Below are positions 34,364-42,773 of a stretch of DNA of 64,000 nucleotides, in pieces. Under the pieces are notes generated by a model that was not told the origin of the DNA, did not search any database, and was given only the letters and a program-made list of their open reading frames with translations. Every line of letters begins with the position of its first letter. Position 1 is the stretch's first letter. Source of the DNA: Desulfacinum hydrothermale DSM 13146 (GTDB lineage Bacteria > Desulfobacterota > Syntrophobacteria > Syntrophobacterales > DSM-9756); NCBI RefSeq assembly GCF_900176285.1, contig NZ_FWXF01000003.1, positions 180,027-244,026 on the forward strand. Direction: 5' to 3'. Made by a program: the position numbers and the translations under genes.

Positions 34364-34745
34364 ATCTGCTCTTGATACGCATGTGCTTCTGTGGTGGCTG
34401 GACGACAACCCTTCCCTATCCGATGCCGAACGAAACGCTATCGCAGATCCCGATAACCTTGTCGTTGTGAGTGCTGCCGCGATCTGGGAAATACGGATCA
34501 AACAGGCGCTTGGAAAACTGGAAATTCCAGCTGATTTTTACCCCGTCCTCAAAGATCAGGGCTTCGAGCTTTTGCCCATCACCGCTGATCATGCTTATGC
34601 GGTTGGCGCTCTCCCAATGCACCATCGCGACCCCTTTAACAGAATGATGATCGCCCAGGCTCAACTGGAAAGATTGTGCATCGTCACCCGCGACAGCCTG
34701 TTCCACAGATATGATGTTTCCGTCTTCGGCGTCACCATGGATTGA
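34360..34745 (+). pseudogene. VapC-like PIN-domain toxin with N-terminal frameshift
   Basis: From ATG 34360 (overlapping the antitoxin stop) the frame reads MNLLLIRMCF. Restoring one missing base near 34373 gives MNLLLDTHVLLWWLDDN, the standard PIN start with the first catalytic Asp. The rest (ISSAAIWEI-like VSAAAIWEIRIKQALGKL, then HAYAVGALPMHHRDPFNRMMIAQAQ with further acidic residues) is intact to TGA 34745. The intact frame's earliest usual start is GTG 34383, which omits the Asp. The toxin is therefore probably inactive, unless programmed frameshifting or a sequencing error is involved. Confidence 0.8.
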
Positions 34746-35001
34746 GTCCGTAACCGAAAGCCTCTTCACCCCTTCCAATGGCGGCCAAGGTGCACCTGGA
34801 CGGCACGGAAGGTGTGATGGTGGAGTCCGAGGCAGTGAACAGCGCTTGGCATCCTTGAGCTAGGGGCCGGAGGAAGCCATCCTCTCGCCGTCGGCCTGAT
34901 TTTAAAGCACCGCGGGTAAGGTCGCTCCCAAGACTGGGGGTGCCCCCGAAGGGCTTGGTCTCCACACCATCTCCGCCCTGCCGGTCTTTTTTCAATAGGC
35001 A
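34746..35001. other. Insert DNA after the toxin gene, nothing assigned
   Basis: About 255 bases of mixed composition without a recognisable gene. It ends at the second direct repeat (35002). Confidence 0.4.
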
Positions 35002-35354
35002 GTGCATCACGCACCTACCCCAGATCGCCTGCTTCGGCCGTCACCATTTCCGTGTCCACAAGGAAAGCGATGCGGACTCCACCCGCACCTCGGTCACCCG
35101 CCTGGACGACCGGGCACGGGTGGAGGAGCTGGCGCGCATGCTGGGAGGCGTCACCATCACGGAAAAGACGCTGGATCACGCCCGCGAGTGGCTGGAAAGG
35201 GCGCGGTAGTCTTCGGAGCGGATCCCGTACCGGCGCATGATCTTCTGAAGGGCGGCCCGGGTGAGCCCGCTCATCTCCGCCGCCCGCGATACGTTGCCCT
35301 CCGTGCGTTCCAGCACATCCCTCACGTACCGGACGGTGAACTTTTCCACAACCC
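35002..35354. repeat. Direct repeat copy 2
   Basis: Second copy of the 353-bp recN/ntrC segment, offset 1845 bases from copy 1, with one mismatch. On the plus strand, 35002-35209 is a headless recN fragment ending at TAG; on the minus strand it is the true 3' end of the NtrC gene. Confidence 0.95.
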
Positions 35355-36624
35355 GTTCCTTGGCGTCCTTGTAGGGCATGAACCGCCCGTCGTCCGGTTC
35401 CAAGGCGTCCGTTCTTTGGCCGTGGCAGCCTTCGGAGGCCGCGTCCAGCCGTCGCAAGTCCTCGTATCGAATCACGTCTTCAGGAGAAAACATGACCGCC
35501 TGGCGCACCACGTTTTGCAACTGGCGGATGTTGCCCGGCCAATCCCTTTCCATGAGCGCCTCCAGAGCGTTTTCGGAAAAGCGCTTCATCGCAACGCCCA
35601 TTTCATCGCAGGCCATGCGCACGAAGTGGGTGGCCAGCAGCGGGATGTCCTCCCGGATCTGGCGAAGCGCCGGCGTTTGGATCGTCACCACGTTCAGGCG
35701 GTAGAAGAGATCTTCACGAAAAGTGCGCTCCCGGATCTTTTGCTCCAGATCCTGGTTGGTGGACGACAGGATGCGAACGTCCACCTGCTTGGCCTTCACG
35801 TCCCCCAGGGGCCTGATCTCGCCCTCCTGAAGGGCACGCAACAGCTTGGTCTGCACGCTCACCGGGATGTCGGCGATTTCGTCCAGGAAGAGCGTTCCGC
35901 CGTGGGCCTCTTCGAAGATGCCCCGATGATCCCGGTCCGCCCCGGTAAAGGCACCTTTCTTATGGCCGAAGAGCTCGCTTTCCAGCAGATGTTCCGGGAT
36001 GGCCGGACAGTTGATGGAGATGAGCGGGCGCCGGCGACGTCGGCTCAGGCTGTGCACGGCCTGGGCCACCAGCTCCTTTCCCGTGCCGCTTTCTCCCCGG
36101 ATCAAGACCGCGTAGTCGGTGCGGGCCACGGCCTGAAAGCGCTCGTACAGACGCCTCATGGGGACCGACTGGCCCACGAACTGCCCAAGAGGCGGCTTTT
36201 CTTCTGCCCGCCGCCGCAAGTTGAGGTTTTCCCGGATCAGGCGATTCCGCTCGATGGCCTTTTCCAAAACGCGGATCAGGGCCTGCCTGTCGAAGGGCTT
36301 GGTGACGAAATCGTAAGCCCCCTTCTTGATGGCCTCCACCGCCACTTCGATGGTTCCATAAGCGGTCATCATGACCACCGTGAGCCACGGGTCCTTTTGG
36401 CGAAGCGCCTGCAAGACCTCCAGGCCGTCCATTTCCGGCATGCGAATATCCAAAAGCACCACATCGTAGAGTTCCGCGTCCACTTGTGCGACGGCCTCCG
36501 AGGGGCGACACGTGGTCTCCACCGTCACGTGGGGCATCTCGTAGCCCAGAAGGCGCTGAAGGCCCGTCAGCATATCCTCTTCGTCGTCCACAATGAGCAG
36601 TCTCGCCTTGTGCACGTTGCTCAT
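35176..36624 (-). CDS. NtrC-family sigma-54 response regulator
   Basis: A 482-residue transcription activator: receiver (VDDEED; phosphoacceptor Asp59 in LLDIRMPEMDG; MMTAYGT; TKPFDR), AAA+ domain (RGESGTGKELVAQA, ELFGHKKGAFTGADRD, GGTLFLDEIADIP, RDWPGNIRQLQNVV) and Fis-type HTH (GNVSRAAEMSGLTRAALQKIMRRYGI). GAFTGA is intact, so sigma-54 contact is expected. Start ATG 36624 overlaps the kinase stop (ATGA) and has GGAAGCC upstream. Cognate to the heme sensor kinase. A sigma-54 promoter at 39568 in front of the exporter operon is a likely target, though inferred. Confidence 0.93.
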   Translation of the reverse strand: MSNVHKARLLIVDDEEDMLTGLQRLLGYEMPHVTVETTCRPSEAVAQVDAELYDVVLLDIRMPEMDGLEVLQALRQKDPWLTVVMMTAYGTIEVAVEAIKKGAYDFVTKPFDRQALIRVLEKAIERNRLIRENLNLRRRAEEKPPLGQFVGQSVPMRRLYERFQAVARTDYAVLIRGESGTGKELVAQAVHSLSRRRRRPLISINCPAIPEHLLESELFGHKKGAFTGADRDHRGIFEEAHGGTLFLDEIADIPVSVQTKLLRALQEGEIRPLGDVKAKQVDVRILSSTNQDLEQKIRERTFREDLFYRLNVVTIQTPALRQIREDIPLLATHFVRMACDEMGVAMKRFSENALEALMERDWPGNIRQLQNVVRQAVMFSPEDVIRYEDLRRLDAASEGCHGQRTDALEPDDGRFMPYKDAKERVVEKFTVRYVRDVLERTEGNVSRAAEMSGLTRAALQKIMRRYGIRSEDYRALSSHSRA

Positions 36625-39182
36625 GATGGCTTCCTTTCCCGCGGCAGGCGCACCATGAATTCCGTCCACTGTCCCGGTTCACTCTCCACGGAGATGTCTC
36701 CCCCGTGGTCCTGCACGATCCCATAACTCACCGAAAGGCCCAGGCCCGTTCCCTCCCCGGGACTCTTGGTGGAAAAGAAAGGATCGAAGATCTTGTCCCG
36801 AATGGCCGGGTCGATGCCAGGGCCATCGTCCCAAACGCGCATTTCCAGGTCATCCCCATCGCGACGGGTGGTAACGCGCACCAGCCCACGACCGTTCACG
36901 GCCTGGCGGGCGTTCATGAGCAGATTGACCACAACTTGCTTGATCCGTTCCACATCCAGAGGGATTTCCGGCAGATCGTCGGCCAGGTGGAGCTCCACCC
37001 GGATCCCCCGCTTTCGAAACTGGTGGCCCATCATCTGAACCACTTCTTCCACCACCTGGTTCAGGGAAGCGGGCCGGGGCTCGGTGCCGGCCTGGCCCCG
37101 GGCGAACTTGAGCAGATCGGAAAGGATCCTCTGGCAATTGAGGGCATGTTTTTCGATGATTCCCACGTCCTTGAGCCCCATGGGAAAGTCGGCCATCTGC
37201 CGCTTCAAAAGGTCCGTGTAGCAGAGTATCACGCCCAGCGGGTTGTTGAGTTCGTGGGCCAATCCCGCCGTGAGCTGGCCCAGGGCCACAAGCCGTTCCG
37301 TCTGTTGGATCTTTTGCTCCACCCGTTTCTGATGCGTGATGTCCTTGGCATACTGGATCAGCCCATCCACTCGCCCCGATTCGTCCAAAACGGGATAGAG
37401 GTGGATCAGGTACACCTCCCCTTGCCGGTTGTGAGCCTCCTCCGTTTTGGGTGTGCCGGTGCGAAGCACCTCCTCCAGACTGCTTGGGGAAAAGGCACAC
37501 CCTCCCTCCACGTGCACCTCCGTGCACCGCCGGCCCGTCACCTGCTCCATGTCCAAGCCGAACCGCTGGAGAAAGGCCTTGTTCACCATGCGGATACGCC
37601 CTTCCCGGTCCAGCAGCACGAGCATATCCGTGATGCCGTCCACCACCGTCTGCAAAAGCTCCTTGCTCTGCAGCAGTTTTTCCAGGTTGTTCAGGCTTTC
37701 CAGGGCCACTCCGATCTGGCGGCCGATGGAAAAGAGCAGCTCCTGCATTTCGGGCTTCACACCATCCAGATCCACCTGGTGGAAGGTCATGACGCCCAGC
37801 ACCCGGCCTCGGCAGCACAGGGGAATGTTGAGGTGGGCCGCCCCCTCCGCCTCCTCGCAAAAGCTCACCTGACCGCAGGCGGCCTCATTGAGCGATGTGG
37901 GATAGTCCGGGTGGTCTTCTTCCAAAATCAGCGCGCATCGATCGGCGTCAAATTGCAGGACCGGAAGGGGATCGTCCACATTGTTGGCAATCTGAAGCTC
38001 CAGGCGGTCCGGGTTTTCCTTGAGCAGGTAGATGGCGGCCCCGTGGGCCGGAACGATCTCCAGGGTCCTTTCCAGCACCTCCGGCAAAATATCACTCAAA
38101 CGCCTGGCCTGGGTGGTCATTTCGGCGATGCTGTTGAGCGTCTTCAACTCCCGGTTCCGTTGGATGACCTGCCGGCGGAGCCTTTCCTGGGATCGTTGCA
38201 AAGCCCGAGTCCGATCAGCCACCATGCTCTCCAGGTTTTCGGAGTGGAGTTCCAGGCGGCGCCGGGCTTCGTTGAGACGGCCCACCATGGTCCGGGCCAG
38301 GATGGTCAGTTCCTGGATCTCATCGCGGGTCTCCATGGATTGAGCCAATTCCCTCTGTTCCGCGTCGGTCCACAGCCCCCGCTGGAAGATACCCAGAAGG
38401 TCTTTCAGGTTGTGGACCACCACCCGGTTGAAAAAGAAACTCAGCACGGCATAGAGCAGCGCCACACAAACAGAGCCCACCATGCCGACGGACAAGGCCA
38501 TGCCCTTGATCTTGGCCATGGCCACTTCCACCGGGATTCCCACTCCCGTCACACCCGCCACGTCCCCCGGCTCTCTTCCAAAACCCCGGTCCTTCCCGTA
38601 GCGGTCCACAAGGGCCTGGGGGGCCTGGGATGGGTCCCCGTGACAGTGCATGCAGCTCTCCTGAAAGTAGACCGGCTTGAAGCGGTAAAAGTAGGAGATC
38701 CCGTTCAACTTGACGATTCCGTGCCACTCCGTTCGGGAACGGTCCGTTTCGAAATAGCGGATCATCTCTCGTTCCAACGGATTGGCTTCGCTGCTGGGAT
38801 TCCGGGCATTAATCGCCACTCGCCGATAGGCATATTCGGGAAGCGTCTTCCGGAACCGGTCCATCACCGCCCGACTCACGTAGGAGGTGGACATGGCCTC
38901 CAGGACGAAGGCATCCTCACCCAGGACCTCATACATCTTGGGCCGGAGAACGTGGCGAACGTAATTGCGGTTGGCCTCCACGGCCGCCATCACCATTTCG
39001 GACTTGTTGTAGGCCGTCTCCGCCAGCAAGTTCTTTTCCTGGACATAGAGAAGCGCGGCTAACAGCACGCAGAAGACAAGCAGGATCAGCGCTGTGCCGA
39101 TCAGAAACTTTTGTTGGATACTCAGCGACCAACGCCTGGAGACCGAGCGACCGCTCGTTTCATGATGTTCGGGACTGTTCAT
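36621..39182 (-). CDS. Sensor histidine kinase with c-type-heme (CxxCH) periplasmic domain
   Basis: An 853-residue kinase. TM1 is at about 24-47. The periplasmic domain is of the DUF3365 (Tll0287-like) type, with a CMHCHG heme-c motif at 177-181 and the preceding FRFKPVYFQ. TM2 (MALSVGMVGSVCVALLYAVL) lies at about 220-240. Then a HAMP-like region, coiled coil, GAF domain (about 350-510), PAS domain (VVDGITDMLVLLDREGRIRMVN), HisKA with GLAHELNNPLG (His643) and an ATPase with NLLMNARQA, DDGPGIDP and GEGTGLGL. ATG 39182 has AGGAG seven bases upstream. A redox or ligand-sensing role through heme is inferred. Confidence 0.92.
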   Translation of the reverse strand: MNSPEHHETSGRSVSRRWSLSIQQKFLIGTALILLVFCVLLAALLYVQEKNLLAETAYNKSEMVMAAVEANRNYVRHVLRPKMYEVLGEDAFVLEAMSTSYVSRAVMDRFRKTLPEYAYRRVAINARNPSSEANPLEREMIRYFETDRSRTEWHGIVKLNGISYFYRFKPVYFQESCMHCHGDPSQAPQALVDRYGKDRGFGREPGDVAGVTGVGIPVEVAMAKIKGMALSVGMVGSVCVALLYAVLSFFFNRVVVHNLKDLLGIFQRGLWTDAEQRELAQSMETRDEIQELTILARTMVGRLNEARRRLELHSENLESMVADRTRALQRSQERLRRQVIQRNRELKTLNSIAEMTTQARRLSDILPEVLERTLEIVPAHGAAIYLLKENPDRLELQIANNVDDPLPVLQFDADRCALILEEDHPDYPTSLNEAACGQVSFCEEAEGAAHLNIPLCCRGRVLGVMTFHQVDLDGVKPEMQELLFSIGRQIGVALESLNNLEKLLQSKELLQTVVDGITDMLVLLDREGRIRMVNKAFLQRFGLDMEQVTGRRCTEVHVEGGCAFSPSSLEEVLRTGTPKTEEAHNRQGEVYLIHLYPVLDESGRVDGLIQYAKDITHQKRVEQKIQQTERLVALGQLTAGLAHELNNPLGVILCYTDLLKRQMADFPMGLKDVGIIEKHALNCQRILSDLLKFARGQAGTEPRPASLNQVVEEVVQMMGHQFRKRGIRVELHLADDLPEIPLDVERIKQVVVNLLMNARQAVNGRGLVRVTTRRDGDDLEMRVWDDGPGIDPAIRDKIFDPFFSTKSPGEGTGLGLSVSYGIVQDHGGDISVESEPGQWTEFMVRLPRERKPS

Positions 39183-39811
39183 GGGCCACTCCTGAGCTGG
39201 AAGGCTGTCTGACACGGCCCCAGGGGCTTTCCACAGGAGCCGTCTTGCGGGCGATTGGGATCACGGCCGTGGTCGATCCCTCCGGCACCATCCGTCCGCC
39301 CCTTCCCCCAGGGCGCACGCCCTTCTTACCGAGAACCCCAACGGCCCGTCCACCGCCAGGACCACCCCCACCGCAAGTCCGCGCGGGATTCTATAGCGAA
39401 CGCAGGCCGCAGAAAAGATGGAAGCACCTGAGGTGTCAACTCTCGGAGGCAGTGCCAACGCCCGGAGGCACTTTCCCGTGGGTCCCCGTCCCAGGGCATG
39501 GGACCTTCCGTTCTTTTTCTCACACAAAAACAGCCGTTTGCAAGATTCCTGCCCATGCCCCCTTTTCTGGCATTTTCTTTGCCCATTTGCAGATCCGGGC
39601 CGGGTCTCGGCCCATGTTCCGGATCCAGACCAGGGCTAGAACCCTGGGGGACGCCCCGAGCCTTCAACCGGGCCCAACAGGCAGGACATGGGCTGTTTCC
39701 ATCACAGGCGGGATGGCCGAAACCCGTCTGTTGGGGCGCTGCCACAAGGCGGGGGGCAGGCAATGAGGTGAGTCATCGGATTCAACAACATTCAGAAAAG
39801 GAGGTCGAACC
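39183..39811. other. Long intergenic/regulatory region of the exporter operon
   Basis: About 630 bases between the divergent kinase and exporter operons. The kinase-proximal end has a MITE-end-like stretch, AAGGCTGTCTGACACGGCCC (39202-39221). The sigma-54 promoter candidate lies at 39568. Enhancer sites for the NtrC protein would be expected upstream, but no clear palindrome was found. Confidence 0.45.
39568..39582 (+). promoter_or_regulatory. Candidate sigma-54 (-24/-12) promoter
   Basis: TGGCATTTTCTTTGC: GG and GC elements exactly ten bases apart, matching the sigma-54 consensus TGGCAC-N5-TTGC closely. It lies 230 bases before the first gene of the exporter operon and divergent from an NtrC/kinase operon. 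Confidence 0.6.
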
Positions 39812-40018
39812 ATGGCACAAACCGGAACGAAAGATCCCATGGACAAGAGCGCAGGGACCGGGTCCCTCACCGGATCGGCCCTGGAAGCCGAGGACGTGTT
39901 GGCCGGGGCGGAAGAATGGGCGCCCATCGAAACCAAACTGGTATTGTGGTCGTTTGCCATTGCGGCAGTCGCACTCATCATCGGGCTGCTTATCGTTCCC
40001 ACTTCGATTTTCCATTGA
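39812..40018 (+). CDS. Small single-span membrane protein
   Basis: A 68-residue protein with a strong ribosome-binding site (AAAAGGAGG). Residues 1-43 are polar, and residues 44-64 form one membrane helix (LVLWSFAIAAVALIIGLLIV). No family recognised. First gene of a three-gene set with the YeiH-type transporter, suggesting an accessory subunit. Confidence 0.75.
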   Translation: MAQTGTKDPMDKSAGTGSLTGSALEAEDVLAGAEEWAPIETKLVLWSFAIAAVALIIGLLIVPTSIFH

Positions 40019-40025
40019 GGCGATC

Positions 40026-40277
40026 ATGAAAACCATCCAATTCTCCCTGACCCACAATGGGCGGGAATGGGTCGCATCCAACCGGGCCATCACCCTGTCG
40101 GCTCCAGAGCTGGAAGACCTGGACGCCAAGGTGCGCAAAACCTTGACGGAGCAGGGCCTCGTGAGCTCGGGGGAAAAGGCCAAGGTTTGGATGGCCTTCG
40201 ACATGTCGACCATTCCCCAGTGGATCCGACAATATTCTCAGCACTACTTCAATCGGGTGATCTGGGTAAACGGCTAG
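40026..40277 (+). CDS. Small conserved-looking cytosolic protein
   Basis: An 83-residue soluble protein (IQFSLTHNGREWVASNRAITLSAPELEDLDAKVRKTL). Starts seven bases after the small membrane protein, with GAGG upstream. It resembles a small uncharacterised family that I cannot name with confidence. Its position in the operon suggests a partner or regulator of the exporter. Confidence 0.7.
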   Translation: MKTIQFSLTHNGREWVASNRAITLSAPELEDLDAKVRKTLTEQGLVSSGEKAKVWMAFDMSTIPQWIRQYSQHYFNRVIWVNG

Positions 40278-40323
40278 GCGAACCATAAGACGACGAAGCG
40301 TTTATCTTGAAAGGAGATGCAAC

Positions 40324-41916
40324 ATGACCCAGGACCAAAGAAGATGGTACACGGGCATGCTGACCCAGGAGGACTGGTGGGCGGTCTGGCTGGGTCTGGC
40401 GTTTTTCTTCCTCTCCCTAGTCAACATCGCGGGCATCGATCTGGTCGGGTGGATCACGTACCCCACCAGCTGGGTGTTCTCTCCGGAGGGCAAGAAAGGG
40501 GCCATCAGCGGGGCCTTCTACGCCCTCGGCAAGAAGTACAGCGTGACGGCCAAGGACTTCTACGCCGGCTTGGGCTGGTGGAGTGTGATCTGGACCTACG
40601 TGATTTTCACCATCGCCACCTGCATCGGCGCGGCCTGCATGAAGTGGAACCTCAAGAGATTCTTTGCCGGCTGGACCATCATCTACTTCCTCACCATAGC
40701 CTGTTGGTTCGTCGGTCACCATGCCTTCATCACCGCCAACAAGATGAAGATGCACAAGTATGGGCTCAATTTCGCCTTGTCGCTGGGCGGCGGCGGCTCC
40801 TTTATCCTGGCCCTGATCGTGGGTCTGATCATCGGCAACTTCTTTAAGGGATTCGCCGAGTTTCTCACGGAGGCGGCCAAGCCCGAATGGTACATCAAGA
40901 CGGCCATCGTCACCCTGGGCGTCAAGCTGGGATACCTGCCCATCAAGATGTCTTCCATGTCCCAACACCTGGGCAAGCAGGCCGCTGGGCTGACCTTCGA
41001 TCTCTTCCTGGCCGGCTGCATGGCCACTATCGTGGCCTACATGATCTTCTGGCCCGGCGTTTACATTATCGCCCGGAAGATCTTCAAGCTGCCCCGTAAG
41101 ACCGCGGCTGTCCTGGGTTCCGGCATTTCCATCTGCGGCGTGTCGGCGGCCGTGGCCACCGGCGGGGCGGTGCGGGCCCGACCCGTGGTCTCCATCATGG
41201 TCTCCGCCCTGGTGGTGGTTTGGGCCGTCATCGAGCTGGTGGTGCTCCCGGGATTGTTCACCCATGTGTGGCCGACCACGAACGATCCGCTGGTGGCCGG
41301 AGCCGCCATGGGTATGTCGGTCAAGACCGACGGGGCGGACGCCGCAGCCGGAGAGCTCATGGACGAACTCATGCGCAACAAGATCGAAGCGGACTCCAAC
41401 GGCAAGGTGCAGTGGCCCTCGGGCATCATCACCTCCAGTGCGGTGATGACCAAGGTGTGGATCGACATGTTCATCGGCATCTGGGCCTTCGTGCTGGCCA
41501 TGGTGTGGGTGTATAAGATCGACCGGGTTCCCGGGGAGACGGTGCCCGCATCGGAAGTGTGGCACCGGTTTCCCAAATTCGTTCTGGGCTACTTCTTCTG
41601 TTGGTTGTTCCTTCTGGCCATCTACTTCGGACCTGGAAAGAGCGGCGCTCCGGAAGCCATGCCTTTCCTCAAGTCGGTCAAGGCAGGAGCGGTTCCCATC
41701 GAGAAGGGCATGCGGAAGCTCTTCTTCATGCTCACCTTCTTGAGCCTCGGCGTCATCACCGACTTCCAAAAGCTCAGGGAAGCCCAGTTCGGTAAGATGG
41801 TTTGGGTCTACTTCGTTGCCCTGTTCCTGTTCATCGTCCCGGTGGCGGCCATCATCGCCTATCTGTTCCATCACGGGATGCAGATTCCCAACATCGCCCA
41901 GTACGCTAAACCGTAA
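40324..41916 (+). CDS. YeiH/UPF0324-type putative sulfate (anion) exporter
   Basis: A 530-residue integral membrane protein with ten or more predicted spans. The diagnostic family block is in the middle: GSGISICGVSAAVATGGAVRARPVVSIMVSALVV (compare G-S-ICG-SAI in YeiH). GKKTAAVLG-type and late FLSLGVITDFQKLREAQFG segments also fit. Longer than E. coli YeiH (~350 residues) because of an N-terminal region with extra helices and an insert at about 330-370. GAAAGGAG precedes the ATG. Family members are annotated as putative sulfate exporters; the actual ion is unproven. Confidence 0.85.
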   Translation: MTQDQRRWYTGMLTQEDWWAVWLGLAFFFLSLVNIAGIDLVGWITYPTSWVFSPEGKKGAISGAFYALGKKYSVTAKDFYAGLGWWSVIWTYVIFTIATCIGAACMKWNLKRFFAGWTIIYFLTIACWFVGHHAFITANKMKMHKYGLNFALSLGGGGSFILALIVGLIIGNFFKGFAEFLTEAAKPEWYIKTAIVTLGVKLGYLPIKMSSMSQHLGKQAAGLTFDLFLAGCMATIVAYMIFWPGVYIIARKIFKLPRKTAAVLGSGISICGVSAAVATGGAVRARPVVSIMVSALVVVWAVIELVVLPGLFTHVWPTTNDPLVAGAAMGMSVKTDGADAAAGELMDELMRNKIEADSNGKVQWPSGIITSSAVMTKVWIDMFIGIWAFVLAMVWVYKIDRVPGETVPASEVWHRFPKFVLGYFFCWLFLLAIYFGPGKSGAPEAMPFLKSVKAGAVPIEKGMRKLFFMLTFLSLGVITDFQKLREAQFGKMVWVYFVALFLFIVPVAAIIAYLFHHGMQIPNIAQYAKP

Positions 41917-41931
41917 GCTGCGAGCTCGGCA

Positions 41932-41958
41932 CCGGCCGAACCTCTCCGGTTCGGCCGG
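41932..41958 (+). terminator. Strong hairpin after the exporter gene
   Basis: CCGGCCGAACC (41932-41942) pairs perfectly with GGTTCGGCCGG (41948-41958) around a 5-base loop. No T-run follows, so it may be a Rho-independent terminator of the weak-tail kind or an mRNA-stabilising hairpin. Confidence 0.5.
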
Positions 41959-42043
41959 GGGCCCCCTTATCTCACCCCAAGCGAGCCGGCCATGGTGAAG
42001 GCGGCTCATCCACCCCAAAAAGAAAACCGGAAGGCCCGGATCC

Positions 42044-42415
42044 ATGCAGATGACTTTTCAAGGAGCGCTTTACCTGGTTGCCGCCGTTGTGCTCACCGGC
42101 ATCTACCTGGCACGGGAACGCGGCCTGGCCAAGATCGACCGGACCGCCCTCCCGGAGCTTGAGCCGGCGGAAGTGGAACGATTGAAGGGCCTTTTGGCCA
42201 CCGCCTACCAGCGCACCATGTATCTGGCCGTATCGCTCTATTACCTGGCTTTCGTCACCCTCTTCCATCGCACGGTACAGGCCAAATGGTTCGGCATGAT
42301 CCTGGCCGTGAGCCTCTTTTTCTACAACATTCCACCCCGGAACCGGGCCATGCGCATCGTCACCGAGGCCGGCCTGGACTGGAAAGAATTGAACCGGCGC
42401 CACATAAAACTCTGA
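42044..42415 (+). CDS. Small membrane protein
   Basis: A 123-residue protein with an N-terminal helix (ALYLVAAVVLTGIYLA) and two further helices (MYLAVSLYYLAFVTLF, FGMILAVSLFFYNI) around an acidic loop. GGAAGG precedes the ATG. No family recognised. It lies behind the exporter hairpin and may be part of the same operon. Confidence 0.7.
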   Translation: MQMTFQGALYLVAAVVLTGIYLARERGLAKIDRTALPELEPAEVERLKGLLATAYQRTMYLAVSLYYLAFVTLFHRTVQAKWFGMILAVSLFFYNIPPRNRAMRIVTEAGLDWKELNRRHIKL

Positions 42416-42677
42416 ACACCGCCCTTTATTCCACACCCCCCAGGCGGCCCTCTCCCCCGCCGGCGACTCATGGGCCCCCGTCTGATGGCAAAGCTAGGCA
42501 TGGCGGTACGGGCCCACAGGCCCTTGCGCACACCGAACAAGTTGACATCCCTTCATGCGACTGCTAACAAGTCGAAAAACGAAAGGCAATGAAGTCTGCC
42601 TGAAACGCCCTCACGTTCTGGGATGATGACTTCTACTCACGCGGGTGGGGGAAGTCTGTATCGCAGGACGGGGCGAG

Positions 42678-42707
42678 CCCCATCCGCCACGGCCGATGGG
42701 GTTTTTT
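42678..42707 (+). terminator. Rho-independent terminator / attenuator upstream of the GTPase gene
   Basis: CCCCATC (42678-42684) pairs with GATGGGG (42695-42701), followed by six T. It could end the exporter operon or, being only 67 bases before the next start, act as an attenuator. The rest of 42416-42677 shows no gene. Confidence 0.7.
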
Positions 42708-42773
42708 GTTTTTGGAGATCCAAACAAAGCCCCTATCGTGAGACTTTGTCGCGTTTTTCCAGGAGGGTTGTCC

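Noticed and set aside
36705..39062. 785-codon plus-strand open frame
   Set aside because: Antisense to the heme sensor kinase, whose motifs are complete; same compositional signature of a shadow frame.
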